From assembly GCA_030490835.1 (NCBI GenBank), contig CM059977.1:11498765-11562764 (forward strand): 64,000 nucleotides of DNA, given 5' to 3'. The first letter of the stretch is position 1. Each line of letters begins with the position of its first letter. Positions 36,538 through 49,270 of this stretch are shown piece by piece. Source of the DNA: Annona cherimola (lineage: Eukaryota; Streptophyta; Magnoliopsida; Magnoliales; Annonaceae). A program made the position numbers and the translations under genes. A model generated the notes under the pieces. That model had not been told where the DNA came from, searched no databases, and saw only the letters and a list, made by a program, of their open reading frames with translations.

Positions 36538-38850
36538 TGTTCAAAAGGAACCATAACAGTTCATATCTGGTTATTTGTAATCTGCATCTAGCGAATTTCA
36601 GAAAGAATCGCTGGTGTGATTAACCTGCGGCAAAAAGCCCATAAAGACAAGTGTACACATTATTTATTTTATCTTGTTAAATATGCTAAGAATCTTTGAA
36701 TAGCCAAGCAACGTGTAAGAAGAAAGCCTTGCAATGTGCGATCAACATAGACAGAGGTACACAATTGTTCCTGGTATTACTATTCTTAAGAATAATAGTC
36801 AATGACAAAGAATAATATAATACACTACCACTAGGTGTGGACAACAACATGAATGACTTGTGTAAAACCTTGCATCATGGAGAAATATCAAGCTGGAATT
36901 TTGGGAATTATAAGTGGACAAAACTAACATGTACAGCCAACGCTTGATGGAAAGAATGTCATAATTGGATTACTTGCCCGATGTGGCTTAAGCTCCAGAT
37001 AACTAAATTATATAAACCATAAGAATAATCTGGATGTTATTAATAGGCATGAGAATGCAGAGATCATGCTTGATAAACAAGCAAATTATCTTCTTCAGGC
37101 AAGCTTTGAACCTCAAATTCCCAAGATGACAAAACCATTAAATCTCATAATAAAGATGCTAATATGAATATATGAATAACAAAATAGTTCTTCACAAAAA
37201 CCAAATCAAAATATAATGCAAAGTACTCAAATATTCCATGTTTCCCAGTTTTCCACAAATTTATTCCACAGTTATCACAAATCCCCAAAGTTTTGGATTA
37301 GTGGCAGTTAGCACTAAAGCATGGATAAAAGTCAGAGCCTGAAATCAGTGAAAGTTGACATCACTGCAAACAAAATACCACAAATTCACTCTACATTGCC
37401 TTAATAATATGCATCATACAAATACCGCACCAAATCATTTATGATCAGTTTTGTGCAGTCCAATTATTTGCATTGCATTATGATATACTCCCAGTTGGAT
37501 AGCAGTTAAAGAAATAATGTGAATGACAAACCAAATGATCAAGACAATTTCTTCATAACTATTCAGTTTACTACAATGCAAATAGCCAGTGAAGCTAAAC
37601 ATAGTTAAACATCCATAACATTGGTAATGTTACAACTTCCAGCTAATTTATTGTGGCATAATGTATTTGTTTTATCTATGGTGCAATATTTCCTAAACTT
37701 GATATAATTTAATGAATAAATATAATTTTTTGTTTATTTAATATCTAACACATTCGCTTTATTTACAGTGAATATCTTTCTTTTGTCAGATAAATGCATG
37801 TATTTTGTATCAACATTTGCGCATGTTGGCTTAAAATATTAATAGGGAAATCTACAGTGCACCAGGCACTCACGTGCCACTAGGCATTTCAGGCATTCTG
37901 GGACCTAAGCATTCAGGGACATAATGTGCATAGAGTGCACCTAGCATCCTCACTTATCATAGATACGTAGTAGGGATGTAACTGATTGAATCTAGGCTCC
38001 ACATTCCTATTGCTGACTTTTGCAATTGTCTGGCATGTATCTCATCACTGTCATTATCCTTTTTTTAGTTCCAGATGCGTTTCTTTTCCCATCAAAGGGC
38101 AAATGTCAGTTATGTCAGGCTAGAGATAAAAATAAATAAATAAGGATCCAGCTCAAAAACAACCAACGCCCATATTATAAGAGACACCGCAAATCAATCC
38201 TACAGTTGCAAAATCTCGATGAATCTAATAACACGCTGATACGCCGTGCCTCCATCATTACCAAGGCAGCAATGATGCTGCAATGAGCCTAAAGGTGCCA
38301 CAAATGATAATTCAGGCAGAAGCCCAATCCACAACACTAAAATGCAATCAAATTCAACTCAAAATAGTTAATGAATCAAGATGGAGGATTCCATCCGACT
38401 CGAAACTAAAAAAACCTAAAACCAAGTCGAATCAAACTAGAAAGCAATCCAAAACAAATCAGGGCAGAAAACCAACGCAAGGATCAGATCATACTCGACT
38501 ACGACATAATTAGAAAGAAAAATCCCTATCCCTAAAATCCCAATCCCTGTGTCCGGGGAACTAGGGTTTCTTACCTGGATTGGGTCAAATGGAAAATCAG
38601 AAAGAGGAAGATAAGCAGTTATGGAATGGTAGAGCTTACCGAAGCTGGAAAGAATCGAACGGACTCGGATCGGGCAAGAATCGAGAGGAAAATCGCAGAA
38701 TGAAAGATCGCCGATTTTTCCGCGGGTTTTTTTCCTTTGCTCCCTAGCGCTGGAAAAAAGGGTCGGCGAAGGGCGAAGAAAGAGAGTCGACATGTTTTTG
38801 GAGGCCAGGACGCAGGTCCGTCGCGACGGATGCTGGAGGCCACGACTCAG
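36538..38850 (-). other. 5' UTR exons, leader intron and promoter side of the large gene
   Basis: Acceptor TTTGCCGCAG ends at 36625, leaving UTR 36624-36538. Two good donors lie upstream: CCAATCCAG|GTAAGAAA (exon end 38575) and CTTCG|GTAAGC (exon end 38640). Either would remove a leader intron of about 1.95 kb. The first exon probably starts near 38700-38850 in a GC-rich island. The leader intron shows no gene. Confidence 0.6.
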
Positions 38851-38900
38851 GATCTCAGGTGCGTCGCGGCGGATGCTGTCTATTTGCCGCAACTTTCACC

Positions 38901-38910
38901 GGCGCGCAAA
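38901..38910. promoter_or_regulatory. E2F-type site near the large gene's promoter
   Basis: GGCGCGCAAA on the plus strand, i.e. TTTGCGCGCC on the minus strand, fits the E2F/DP consensus TTTSGCGC. It lies just upstream of the presumed first exon. A 20-bp imperfect direct repeat (GTCGCGACGGATGCTG / GTCGCGGCGGATGCTG) lies next to it. Confidence 0.35.
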
Positions 38911-39089
38911 ACTACTCGTGGACGTTTGCAGCTTAACTTCGAGGAAACATCATTATCGAAAAAACCTTCAGGTCTTCAAAAAAAAACCACTTCAGGGAAA
39001 CATCTTCCCCGTTTTGTACGAGTTTTAGTAACTTAGAAAAAACGGTGGACAAAAAAGTTTAATAGATAGAGTAATAATGTAGTATAATA

Positions 39090-39632
39090 AATATAAGGTT
39101 GCATTTGGCAAATAAAAAATAAAAAAAATTAATTCAAAACCTTTCTCTCTATATTTATTTTATTTTTCAATTATTTTTTACATCTTTCTGTATACTTGTC
39201 TTATTTTTACATACATTTTTATGCAGCAATCCTGTCTATTTTAACTTTTTATTCATCATTATTAACTTTATTATATTATATAGCTTTCTTCTATTTTCAA
39301 AAAACTTTTTAATCAAAATTTTTGCTCTATTTTTCACTAGAGAAATATACTTTTACGTTGTGCTTATAAAGTAATAAAAATTTTAAAGAAAAATTTTTTA
39401 TTATTAAAAATTTTTAGTATAACAATTTTTAAATTAAGAAAAATAATATGATATAATAAAGGTAGTGATGAGGAGTAAAAAAAAATAAAGTTAAAAGAAA
39501 TTGGGTTAGTTGTATTAGTAATTGTATACAACTAATTAAAAAGTATGATCTGTATATAAAAAATATGATGAAATAATTAAAAAATATGACAGTTGTTGAA
39601 AGTGCAAAGTTTTATACTTATCCAAACAAAGC
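39090..39632. mobile_element. Two MITE copies in opposite orientation (d and e)
   Basis: The segment at about 39090-39345 is a minus-strand copy of the GGTGTGTTTGG MITE family (starts GTTGCATTTGG). The segment 39360-39632 is a plus-strand copy (ends TATCCAAACAAAGC, contains AATATGATATAATAAAGGTAGTGATGAG). Set head to head they form a long imperfect inverted repeat with arms of about 250 bp. The d copy is truncated at its inner end. Confidence 0.65.
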
Positions 39633-40140
39633 TTTAAAATCAACAAGATAGTTATATGCATGGATGTAAATAAATGACTATAGAATAACTAATTGCATGA
39701 AAGAGTGAGTATGAAATTTGTGGGAAAAAATGTTTTATTTTTTTTCTTGATTACCAAACATATTACTGATTGGGATCCAATTATTCCCAAATGTGTAAAT
39801 TGCAATGATTTTAGGCAACAACATTAGTTGCCTGGAATCTAGTTGTCTAAATACACGTGTGCATGGATAAAGTTATTTGTGTCCTTTTAAGTAAGTGTGA
39901 GGGAAGCTTGGGAAAAAAATTCATTGGCCGTGTGAAATCCCTCGTGACTCCATCAAATCTAATGGTGTGTTTAAGCAGTAATAAAACTCTTAGATAAAAA
40001 AAATTTTACGTACAAGTTTTTGAATTTGAAAAAAATGATGTAATATGGTAGAGGTAATGATAATGCATAAAAAAATAAAGTTAAAATAGATTAGTAAGTT
40101 GTATGGATAGTCGTGTAAAATAATTAAAAATTAGGGTAGT

Positions 40141-42227
40141 TGTGTCACGACCCCAACCCAAGGTGACGCCTTGGGTTGGCCCGCAACAGGACCTTTTAAT
40201 CATACCCAAATGACATTTGATGAGAAGTTCACATTCAATGAATAAATATAGGGTGTGTTTGGGAATGAATAAAACTTTTGATGAAAAGTTGTAGAGATGA
40301 GAAGATGTCAAATAATGTGATATGATAGGGGTAATGATGGGGAATAAATAGGATAAAGTTGAAATAGATAGGTTTGTTGTGTTGGTAGTTGTGTAGGAAT
40401 GATTGAAAAGTAAGGTAGTTTTATAGAAAAATGTGAAAAAATAATAAAAAAATAGGGTAGTTGTGGAGAGTGAAAAGTTTTAAATTGAAAAATTTTAAAT
40501 TGACAACTTTTTGTTGTTACCAAGCACACCCATAATAAATAAAGTTCACCCACAGGATCTACGTAATAATTATTACAAATTCAAGTTTAAAGTAAAGAAG
40601 TAAAACTACGTCATTATACTATTTGAATTCATGCCTAACCTATTTGTCCCGCATCTATAAGTAGGATAGATCTTCAATTCCTGAAAAAATATAATTAACA
40701 TGGAGTAAGTTCCTAAGAACTCAATAAAGAGGAGTTTATACTTTATCCATTCATATCAATCAGAGTAAATAACATAATCAGTTAGACTGCAGTGAATAAA
40801 AATTATTTCAACAGCGCCATTAAATATAAAATTGCAAATAAGCTCAACGACTCAACGGATGCGGTTGATATCAAGTAGCCTTCCAGCTAAGCCTAGAACT
40901 TACCCTATAGTCACATCCCGGATAACTTTTCAACAAACCTATGACTTACCCATAAAACTAGTAGTCTTCTAACAATACCTATGACCTACCCTCAAATCAC
41001 ACACGGGGTAACCTTCAAGCTAAGCCTAGGACTTATAAAAAACTAACTTTAAATAGACTAAGTCTTACACACTTGCATTTTCAACTTCTACATATATAGT
41101 TTATGTCAAGTAGCCTTCCGACAAAGTCTATAACCTACTTGTAAACCTACACTGAACAACTATGCACAATATACTCATCCTCTAGTTGTACCAATGTACA
41201 ATGAAATCTCCACCATTAATATGTTCTCATCAATAATTTCTAATAATAATCTTTTTATAGATAATCTGACTGATTCAATGAATCCAGAATGTCCGAAAAT
41301 ATAGAGATCGATAATTAGATCATTAAAATCAGACATCAGCGTCAAAAGTTTTACTAAAGACAATTTGTACAGCTCATGAGTTATCATATATTGCTGATGT
41401 GGGCTATATCCAGCATATTCCTAATGCTCAGGTTAAGGGTTTTATGTACAATATTTTTTAGAAACCACTTTGTGAGTTTCTAGCTAATATAAATATTTTT
41501 GTAAATTATTTCACTATTGAGGGGTTTTCTGAAATTTTTCTATAACTCTCATTATAAAATTTCTCAACAAATTGGGATAGTACTCTATAATACTCTTTTT
41601 AAAAATTTCTTTTGTAAAATTTTCAGCAAGATTTAGATTTTTCCATAATTTCTTTAAAATATGTACTTTTTTACAAAATCATAAATTCATTATATTTTTC
41701 TATAAAATTACATAAAAAAGTCTACGGTCTTCCTCTTCTTCCTTTTTCCTATTCTGTTTTTTCATTTTTTGTCAATCTTTGATAGATGTGGAAACTGCCC
41801 AAACGAGCTCAGATCTTTTATCCATGCACATATCTAAGTTCCTTATTTAATAAAGATTCATCGAATGCTTTTTTTTTCGCAAGTCTAACTAATTTATATA
41901 GTTTGGGAAAAAAGTAGACGAATTGTAAAAATTTAAAATTCTCATCCATTCATCAATAATTAAGCATATAAATTCTCACTTACCCAAGGGATTTTCTGGG
42001 ATGAATTTGAAAATTTCTTAAGTTTTCTTTAAAATTTCAACTCAATGACCTTCGTTCACTCTTCCCTGTCTATTTCTTATGCGTTTGCACTATTTTTAAA
42101 GAGTGCATCACTGCTCACTAATGCTTGCCTGCCAACGCTCTTTATATTAATGCTCATAAATTTTATTTTAAATTAATTTATTATTTTATTTAATTATATT
42201 ATACATATATTTTTTAACGACTGTTAT
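40141..42227. mobile_element. LTR-like insertion (possible solo LTR) inside MITE f
   Basis: It begins TGTCACGACCCCAACCC, a start typical of plant LTR retrotransposons, and interrupts MITE f. It contains another intact MITE (40251-40530). No gag, pol or primer-binding site is visible, so a solo LTR or a truncated element is the best reading. The right boundary, near TGTTATAAGTTGCA, is approximate, and a clean 5-bp duplication was not found. Confidence 0.45.
40251..40530 (+). mobile_element. MITE of the GGTGTGTTTGG family, copy g (best preserved)
   Basis: Termini GGGTGTGTTTGG and CCAAGCACACCC are near-perfect inverted repeats. ATA adjoins both ends. The 280-bp interior carries all the family core words (GTGATATGATAGGGGTAATGAT, GATTGAAAAGTAAGGTAG, AGAGTGAAAAGTTTT). 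The likely reference copy for the family in this window. Confidence 0.85.
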
Positions 42228-42331
42228 AAGTTGCATAAGAAGATATAAAAATTGATTAAAAAATATGATAATGATAGAGAGTGAAAAGTTTTAGCTTTGA
42301 TATTTTTTTCTCATGGCCAAACATACCCTAA

Positions 42332-43454
42332 AGAAGTCTTAATTTATGAATTTATATTCATATTTAGTAAACAACAGGCTTCCCACATTACAACTTAAAA
42401 TCCATGCGGCCTAAGTAAGTTTTTATTTGAATCACAAGTGCATGAAGTGGGGGAACCACTTAGAGCTGACCCCGTAATTTTTTGAAATTTTAAAAGAACT
42501 TCCTTAAAAAAATTAGAATAGTAGTTTGTTTTCCCATAGTTACCCTCCTCGAAAAAAAATTTATACCCCTTTAATGGCAAATTACGCCCTCCCTCCTCAA
42601 CGGTCTGGCTTCGCATATATGATTCAGTCAACATGAGAAGCAAACTAGAAAAATCTACCTTAAGAAGAGACTAAAATGAAAATAGAGTGGGGTTGTGTGC
42701 TCCTTAGAAAGCGATACTTGATGGCATGAATCTACAGCTTAGATGGTCGGATTTTGAGGTGTAGCTAATTAAGTTGAAGTTGCATATGGTGGCATAGGGA
42801 TGAACATAGGTTCAAGAAGAGTGAGAATTAATTTTTTTTTTCTTAAAATGATCAACCCATGATTGTAAAAAAGATCAACATAAGAAGAAGATCATTCTCA
42901 TCAAAAGGGGGGGAAAAGGAGAAGATCATGTTTTCTCATCTTGAAAAGTTACCAGATGAGAGAAAATGAGTGAAGTTGGAAATGCAGAGGAATCTAGTTT
43001 CGGCTTTTGAGTCTTTAACAACGCATTGCACTGGCAGAGGAAGTTACCTAGTTGAAATTTAGGAGCGGAGGATGATGCGGTGGGCACTGGCTAGACCCCC
43101 TCAGCTCGTGGCCCATGGATCAACTCGTAAGCTGCATAGCCCGGACCTCGTGGTCCATTGGTTATGATGTAATTTTTTATTGGTATTACAATATGATTTT
43201 ATAAACACTGTACAATTACAAAAGAAGATCTTTTAAGATTTATGGATATTTAAAGTAATTTATTAGAAATTCTTTTTAGAAGAAGCCACAAATCATTACA
43301 TGACAAGTATTACATCCATCCAAATGTTAATGTTATACTAGATGTGTTGTCTTTACTTACTCTTTGGTAATAAACAAAAATCATAAGCTAATGAAAGTTC
43401 TAAAATCTCTAATGATCAACTAGGTATGCATTTGGAACAAAATTACGAGGTGAT
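42332..43454. other. Intergenic, no supported gene
   Basis: A mixture of AT-rich DNA and less biased sequence. The minus frame at 42395-42643 has no family features. A GC-rich patch lies at about 43070-43160 (CAGCTCGTGGCCCATGG...), perhaps an old element edge. Confidence 0.5.
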
Positions 43455-46135
43455 GTAAATTTTAAAATTTTTACTAATATTATATTATCTTTGCTAAGAT
43501 AGTATGTTATGAACTTTTGAAAGGTCTTTTAAGATTTGGGAAATCAAAACTCAAAAATAAGAACATAGTTGGAAAGTGATAAAATTTTTGGTAAAAATTT
43601 TTTAATGTAAAAGTTTTTGAAGCGAGAGAAAAACGATGTGATATAATAAGAGTAGTGATAAAAAGTAAAAAAATAAAGTTAAAATAAATAGGTTTAGACG
43701 TATGGATACTGGATAGTTGTATAAAAATGATTAAAAAATAAAATAATTGTATAAAAAGTAAATAAATAATTAAAAAATGGTAATTTTGGATAGTAAAAGG
43801 TTTTGGATTGAAATTTTTTTAAGATAAACAAATACTACCTAAAAAAATAGAAATATCTACTGCAATTTATTTGAAATTGTTTTTAAAAAAATTGACGAAT
43901 ATTCACATGCGAGCATTATAAATTAGTTTATATATGTTATCTTTTCTTAATTTTTTAGATTTTAAAATTTTTACTAATATTATATTATTTTTACTAAGAT
44001 AGTATGTTATGAACTTTTGAAAGGTCTTTTTTTGATAGAGCTAAAAAGCCTTTTTTTAATTCGACTTTTGAAAGGTCTTTTAAGATTTGAGAAATCAAAA
44101 CTCAAAAATAAGAACACATTTGGAAAGTGATAAAATTTTTGGTAAAAATTTTTTAATATAAAAGTTTTTGAAATGAAAGAAAAATGATATAATATAACAA
44201 GAGTAATGATCAAAAAGTAAAAAAAAAATAAAATAAAAATAAATAGGTTTAGACGTATGGGCAATTGTATAAAAATAATTAAAAAATAGAATAATTGTAT
44301 AAAAAGTAAATAAATAATTAAAAATAGTAATTTTGGATAGTAAAAGGTTTTGGATTGAAATTTTTTTAAGGTAAACAAATACTACCTAAAAACATAGAAA
44401 TATCTACTGCAATTTATTTGAAATTGTTTTTAAGAAAATTGACAAATATTCGCATGCGAGCATTATAAATTAGTTTATATATGTTATCTTTTCTTAATTT
44501 TTTAGATTTTAAAATTTTTACTAATATTATATTATTTTTACTAAGATAGTATGTTAAGAACTTTTGAAAGGTCTTGTTTTGATAGAGCTAAAAGGCCTTT
44601 TTTTAATTCGACTTTTGAAATGTCTTTTAAGATTTGGGAAATCAAAACTCAAAAATAAGAACATATTTGGAAAGTGATAAAATTTTTGGTAAAAATTTTT
44701 TAATGTAAAAGTTTTTGAAATGAAAGAAAAATGATGTAATATAACAAGAGTAATGATAAAAAAGTAAAAAAAATAAAATTAAAATAAATAGGTTTAGATG
44801 TACGGGCAGTTGTATAAAAATAATTAAAAAATAGAATAATTGTATAAAAAGTAAATAAATAATTAAAAATATGGTAATCGTGGATAGTAAAAGGTTTTGG
44901 ATTGAAAATTTTTTAAGGAAAACAAATACTACCTAAAAAAATAAAAATATCTACTGCAATTTATTTGAAATTGTTTTTAAGAAAATTGACGAATATTCAC
45001 ATGCAAGCATTATAAATCAGTTCAGATATGCTAGATTTTCTTAATTTTTTAGATTTTAAATTTTTTACTAATATTATATTATCTTTACTAAAATAGTATG
45101 TTATGAACTTTTGAAAGGTCTTTTTTAATAGAGACGAAAGGACTTTTTTTAATTCAACTTTTGAAAGGTCTTTTAAGATTTTGGAAATCAAAACTCAAAA
45201 ATAAGAATGCATTTGGAAAGTGATAAATTTTTTGGTAAAAATTTTTTAATGTAAAAGTTTTTGAAATGAGAGAAAAATGATGAGATATAACAAGAATAAC
45301 GATGAAAAGTAAAGAAAATAAAGTTAAAATAAATAGGTTTAGACGTATGAGTAGTTGTATAAAAATGATTAAAAACAGAATAATTGTATAAAAAAATAAT
45401 TAATTAATTTAAAAATATGGTAATTGTGGATAGTAAAAGGTTTTGGATTGAAATTTTTTTAAGTTAAATAAATACTACTAAAAAAATTGAAATATCTATT
45501 GTAATTTATTTGAAATCGTCTTTAAGAAAATTGACGAATATTCGCATGCAAGCATTATAAATCAGTTTAGATGTGCTACTTTTTCTTAATTTTTTAAAAT
45601 TTAAAATTTTTACTAATATTATATTATCTTTACTAAGATAGTATGTTATGAACTTTTGAAAGGTTTCTTTTTTTCAGAGATGAAAAGTCTTCTTTTAATT
45701 CGACTTTTGAAAGGTCTTTTAAGATTTGGGAAATCAAAACTTAAAAATAAGAATGTATTTGGAAAGTGATAAAATTTTTGGTAAAATTTTTTTAATTTAA
45801 AAGTTTTTGAAATGAGAGAAAAATGATGTGATATAACGAGAATAATGATGAAAAGTAAAGAAAATAAAGATAAAATAAATAGGTTTAGACATATGGATAG
45901 TTGTATAAAAATGATTAAAAAACAAAATAATTGTATAAAAAAGTAAATAAATAATTAAAAATATGGTAATTATGAGTGTTAAAAGGTTTTGGATTGAAAA
46001 TTTTTTAAGTTAAACAAATACCCCCTAAAAAAAAGGAAATATCTACTGTAATTTATTTGAAATTGTTTTAAAGAAAATTGACGAATATTCGCATGCAAGC
46101 ATTATAAATCGGTTTAGATCTGCTATCTTTTTTTA
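43455..46135. repeat. Tandem array, five units of about 547 bp, each containing a MITE
   Basis: The anchor AGTATGTTA(T)GAACTTTTGAAAGG-like starts at 43501, 44001, 44548, 45095 and 45640, giving periods of 500, 547, 547 and 545 bp. Each unit has a shared spacer (ACTAATATTATATTAT, AATTGACGAATATTC-type) and one copy of the GGTGTGTTTGG MITE family (GAAAAATGATGTGATATAA...AATAGGTTTAGACGTATGG). Unit 1 lacks a 47-bp block beginning TTTGATAGAGC that is present in the later units and is itself bounded by a repeat of ACTTTTGAAAGGTC. Units 2 and 3 look closest to each other. The array ends near 46135. No protein is encoded. Confidence 0.9.
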
Positions 46136-48981
46136 ATTTTTTAGTTGTAAAAAACAATAATTTGATGTAACTTTTGAAACATTTACTGATGTTATACTTT
46201 TTTACTGATATAAGATGAATATATATCTAAAAAGAGTTATTTTAAGATTTCAAAATATCCAAAATAATTTGCTTTAAATTAGTTTTAAAGAAAGCGACAG
46301 GTCGTCGCATGAAGCCATGAAAGGCGTTATATCCATCCAAAAGCTATATATGTAGATATCGAATCTATATTCGTCCCTTTACTCGTGAAAAACAAAACGT
46401 TCAGCTTCCTTCAACTCAGATACACCAAAATTTTTCGTATAAACCCGTAGATGGACCTATTTTTGATAAAAAAGAAAAATTTTAAAAAAAACTGCGCAAA
46501 TGGTTGAACATCATGATTTATCATAAATTAAAACAAAATTACCTGGACCACAACTGTGGGTGGGGCCACAACAATCACTTCAAAAATACGATTTAGATGC
46601 ACCCACATTTACATTAGAGCTATAATAACGCTTTACTGAAGTATTTATTTATATAAAGTAATGTTTTATAATTAAATTCTTCGTTACATTTATTTTTGTA
46701 TATTTTTCAATAAATTGTGTACACATCTTCAATTTAGGCAAATGTAACAGGAGAAGTGGATTTCAAGTACAAATGTAGCGGAGATGGAAAATTAGAGCTG
46801 TTAAAAGATTGAGATGCTAAAATATATTAAAAATAATAAAAGAAACAAACGATGAAAAATATTTCACATCCTCTATCAATTTCCAAATGTAGCAATAATA
46901 ATTTTGTCAAATATAAAATTCAAATAGTAAAAAAAAATGTTCAAGAAAAAAACGTAATGAAACTATCACTATTTGTCGCTATTATTTTCTGAGTTGAAAC
47001 GGCTTCCACGTGTCGAAATTGCATGCATGTGTCAGGTCAACCACACCATCTGTGACTTTCCACGGAAGAGTACGCAAGCAGTTTGGTCCATCCCTTAAAA
47101 GGCGCAACATTTCCACACATTACCGTAATTTATTACCTAATTAAGAGAAGCATGTTAATATTCTCAAATTTTAACGAATGCGAATGCATGATAATTAGGC
47201 CGTTTAAGAAAATCATTAGAACGCTATTTTGGTAATTAGCTTAGCATGTTAACCCTAGCTTCACATTTTTGAAACTTAAATGTTATCTAATGTGAATTTG
47301 ATAACTCAGAGGTAAAAGTAACAATTTCTTAAATTTTGATGCTTATATAACATCCTCCTTATAATCCTCTTCTTAATATTAGTGTATACGTACTTAACTA
47401 TTAACATCTTTTTTTTCTTCTTTGTTTTTATGCGTTCCATGAGAAGGCAGTGTTTACTTATAACTCGTTTGCCACTAAGCGAATGTTGAAGCTATTCGAG
47501 TGGATCTCGTTTACTCGGATCTCATTTCCACCTTTTAATGTAAGTCAGTTTATTCATTTTTTTTTTTACTTATTTTAAAAGGATTTTAATTCTATGATAT
47601 CACTTTGAGACCCATCAAAATATTAGTGTGAACTCTACTAATCACGCCCGCGGACACGATGACTCGGAATCCATTCCAGTGAATAGCCATTGTATTTAGA
47701 TCTATTTAAAATTGAGCTTCATTCAAATCAGTGATATGTTTGAATTTCCTTTGAAAATTACATAACATAACCCACTTAGAACTCTTGTTTAAACGATTTT
47801 CCGTCTTGCGAGAAAATTAAAGATATCAAGCAAATAAAATGAAAATTTTAAGGTATTTAAATTCACTCAGAAACTATACTTATTTTATGGTCGTTCGTAT
47901 TTATTTTTAAATCTAATTACTATATTTTCAATTCAATATAATAAATAAAATCATATAAAAGAGTGCACTCGGGGCTACTTTAGCTGATTAATATTTGCTT
48001 GAATGTAAGCCAGTTCTAACCTATAGGTGAGCTCTGCTACATGAAAAAGTACAAGCTGAAAGAAATCTACTACTCAACCCATTAAAAATGTTATTCTTAA
48101 ATTTAAATTTATTTATATCATCATTTTGCACTTTCGTTCTTATTTCTTTCTTTTTTTCATAGGATTAAAATGATAACTAATAAAATATATTTTTCATATT
48201 ATCATTTAGCAATTTTTTTCTTATTTTCATAGGTTTAAATTGATAACTAATAAAATATGTTTTCTCAGCAGTTTGTAATGTTATTTTAAAATTTATGTTG
48301 TCATTATGTACCATTTTCTTTCTTTATTTTGTTTTTTAAATTTTTTTCATGAGGCGTGGCATAAACGATGAACTCTAACTTAAAAATATACGATTTTTCT
48401 TTCAGAGTAATGATCAACCTCTCTATGCACAAGTGGCAAGTGGCAATCGCATTAAAGATGACTGAGAGCATAGGCAGCTAAATTTTCTCATCGTCGCACC
48501 TGTATCTGGATTCAAGACCTGAGAATCCTCTTGCACGGAAAATTTTTAATTTTTTTTAGCAGCTTTGTTTGTTAGTAATTATTGATTAGCTAATATTGAA
48601 GGGACATTTGCATCAAAATAGTATGTGTTGAAGGGAAATGATCCCATGCGATGATGCAACAGACAGTGCATCGTTTCTTTTTTTTTTTTTTCCTGATGAA
48701 TAACAGCCAGTACCTGGTTGGACCCGATGGCTGTTCCAAAATTTTTAATTTTTTTTTCCACAGGAGTGCGAGTTCTATTTAGACAAGTTCACATATTAAA
48801 AAACTTTTTTGTTTTATATATTTTACTTTATTTTTTTAAATCAAGAGAAAACTCACATTTTCTTAATTGAAAAAGTTTCGCATAAATTATATGAAAAAAA
48901 TAAAATTTGATAGGCAAACTTATCTGACCACTCACGTACATTGTCCGGTATTGAATACCTTTGTGGTCCTAAATATGGTTG
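46136..48981. other. Intergenic, far upstream of the bZIP gene
   Basis: No gene seen. AT-rich with scattered T runs. A G-box and RY-type motif pair at 47005-47029 is listed separately. Confidence 0.5.
47005..47029. promoter_or_regulatory. G-box/ABRE and RY motif pair
   Basis: CCACGTGT at 47005-47012 is a G-box/ABRE core, and GCATGCATG at 47021-47029 contains the palindromic RY element CATGCATG. In seed genes this pairing is bound by bZIP and B3 (ABI3/FUS3) factors. It lies 3.2 kb upstream of the bZIP start codon, so the link is only suggestive. Confidence 0.35.
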
Positions 48982-49270
48982 AGGCCTGATCCCATGCGGG
49001 ATTTTTTTTCAAATTTTTTTTATTTTTTATAAATATGTAAAAGCTAGATATATTTAATTTATAAACCAAGTTTTATTATTTTTTAATTTTTAAATATAGT
49101 GGCATTTTTTATAATATATCATTGTGTTTAAAAATAAAAAATATTCAAAAATGATAAAACTTGTTTTATATGTTAAATATACCTAACTTTATATGGTTAT
49201 GAAAAAAATTTAAAATTTTTTTTATAGGGAGTCCCATCGCCTCTCCATGTGGCCGCATGGGATCACACCT
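48982..49270. mobile_element. Foldback MITE ending in TGATCCCATGCGG
   Basis: The left end AGGCCTGATCCCATGCGG and the complement of the right end, AGGTGTGATCCCATGCGG, match at 15 of 18 positions. The arms continue inward for some 110 bp (CAAGTTTTAT/ATAAAACTTG and TTAAATATA words mirrored). No clean target duplication was found. Confidence 0.7.

Larger units (their letters stand above)
39964..42331 (+). mobile_element. MITE copy f split in two by a 2.1-kb insertion
   Basis: The left half is 39964-40140 (TGGTGTGTTTAAG... to AGGGTAGT) and the right half is about 42228-42331 (ATAGAGAGTGAAAAGTTTTAG... to GGCCAAACATACC). Put together they give one family copy, with CTAA next to both outer ends. The sequence between them is an insertion listed separately. 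Confidence 0.7.

Noticed and set aside
38737..39036. Plus-strand frames of 99 and 78 codons at the large gene's first exon
   Set aside because: They lie antisense to the GC-rich promoter and leader and are explained by composition.
40081..40553. Minus-strand frames of 76 and 81 codons
   Set aside because: They are translations of MITE g and its flanks.
44007..44378. 123-codon Phe/Leu-rich minus-strand frame
   Set aside because: It is an AT-rich translation of one tandem-array unit and is broken in the other units.
43455..46135. CRISPR-like or gene-family interpretation of the regular repeats
   Set aside because: Units are 547 bp with no short repeat/spacer structure and no coding capacity, and the context is a plant nuclear genome.
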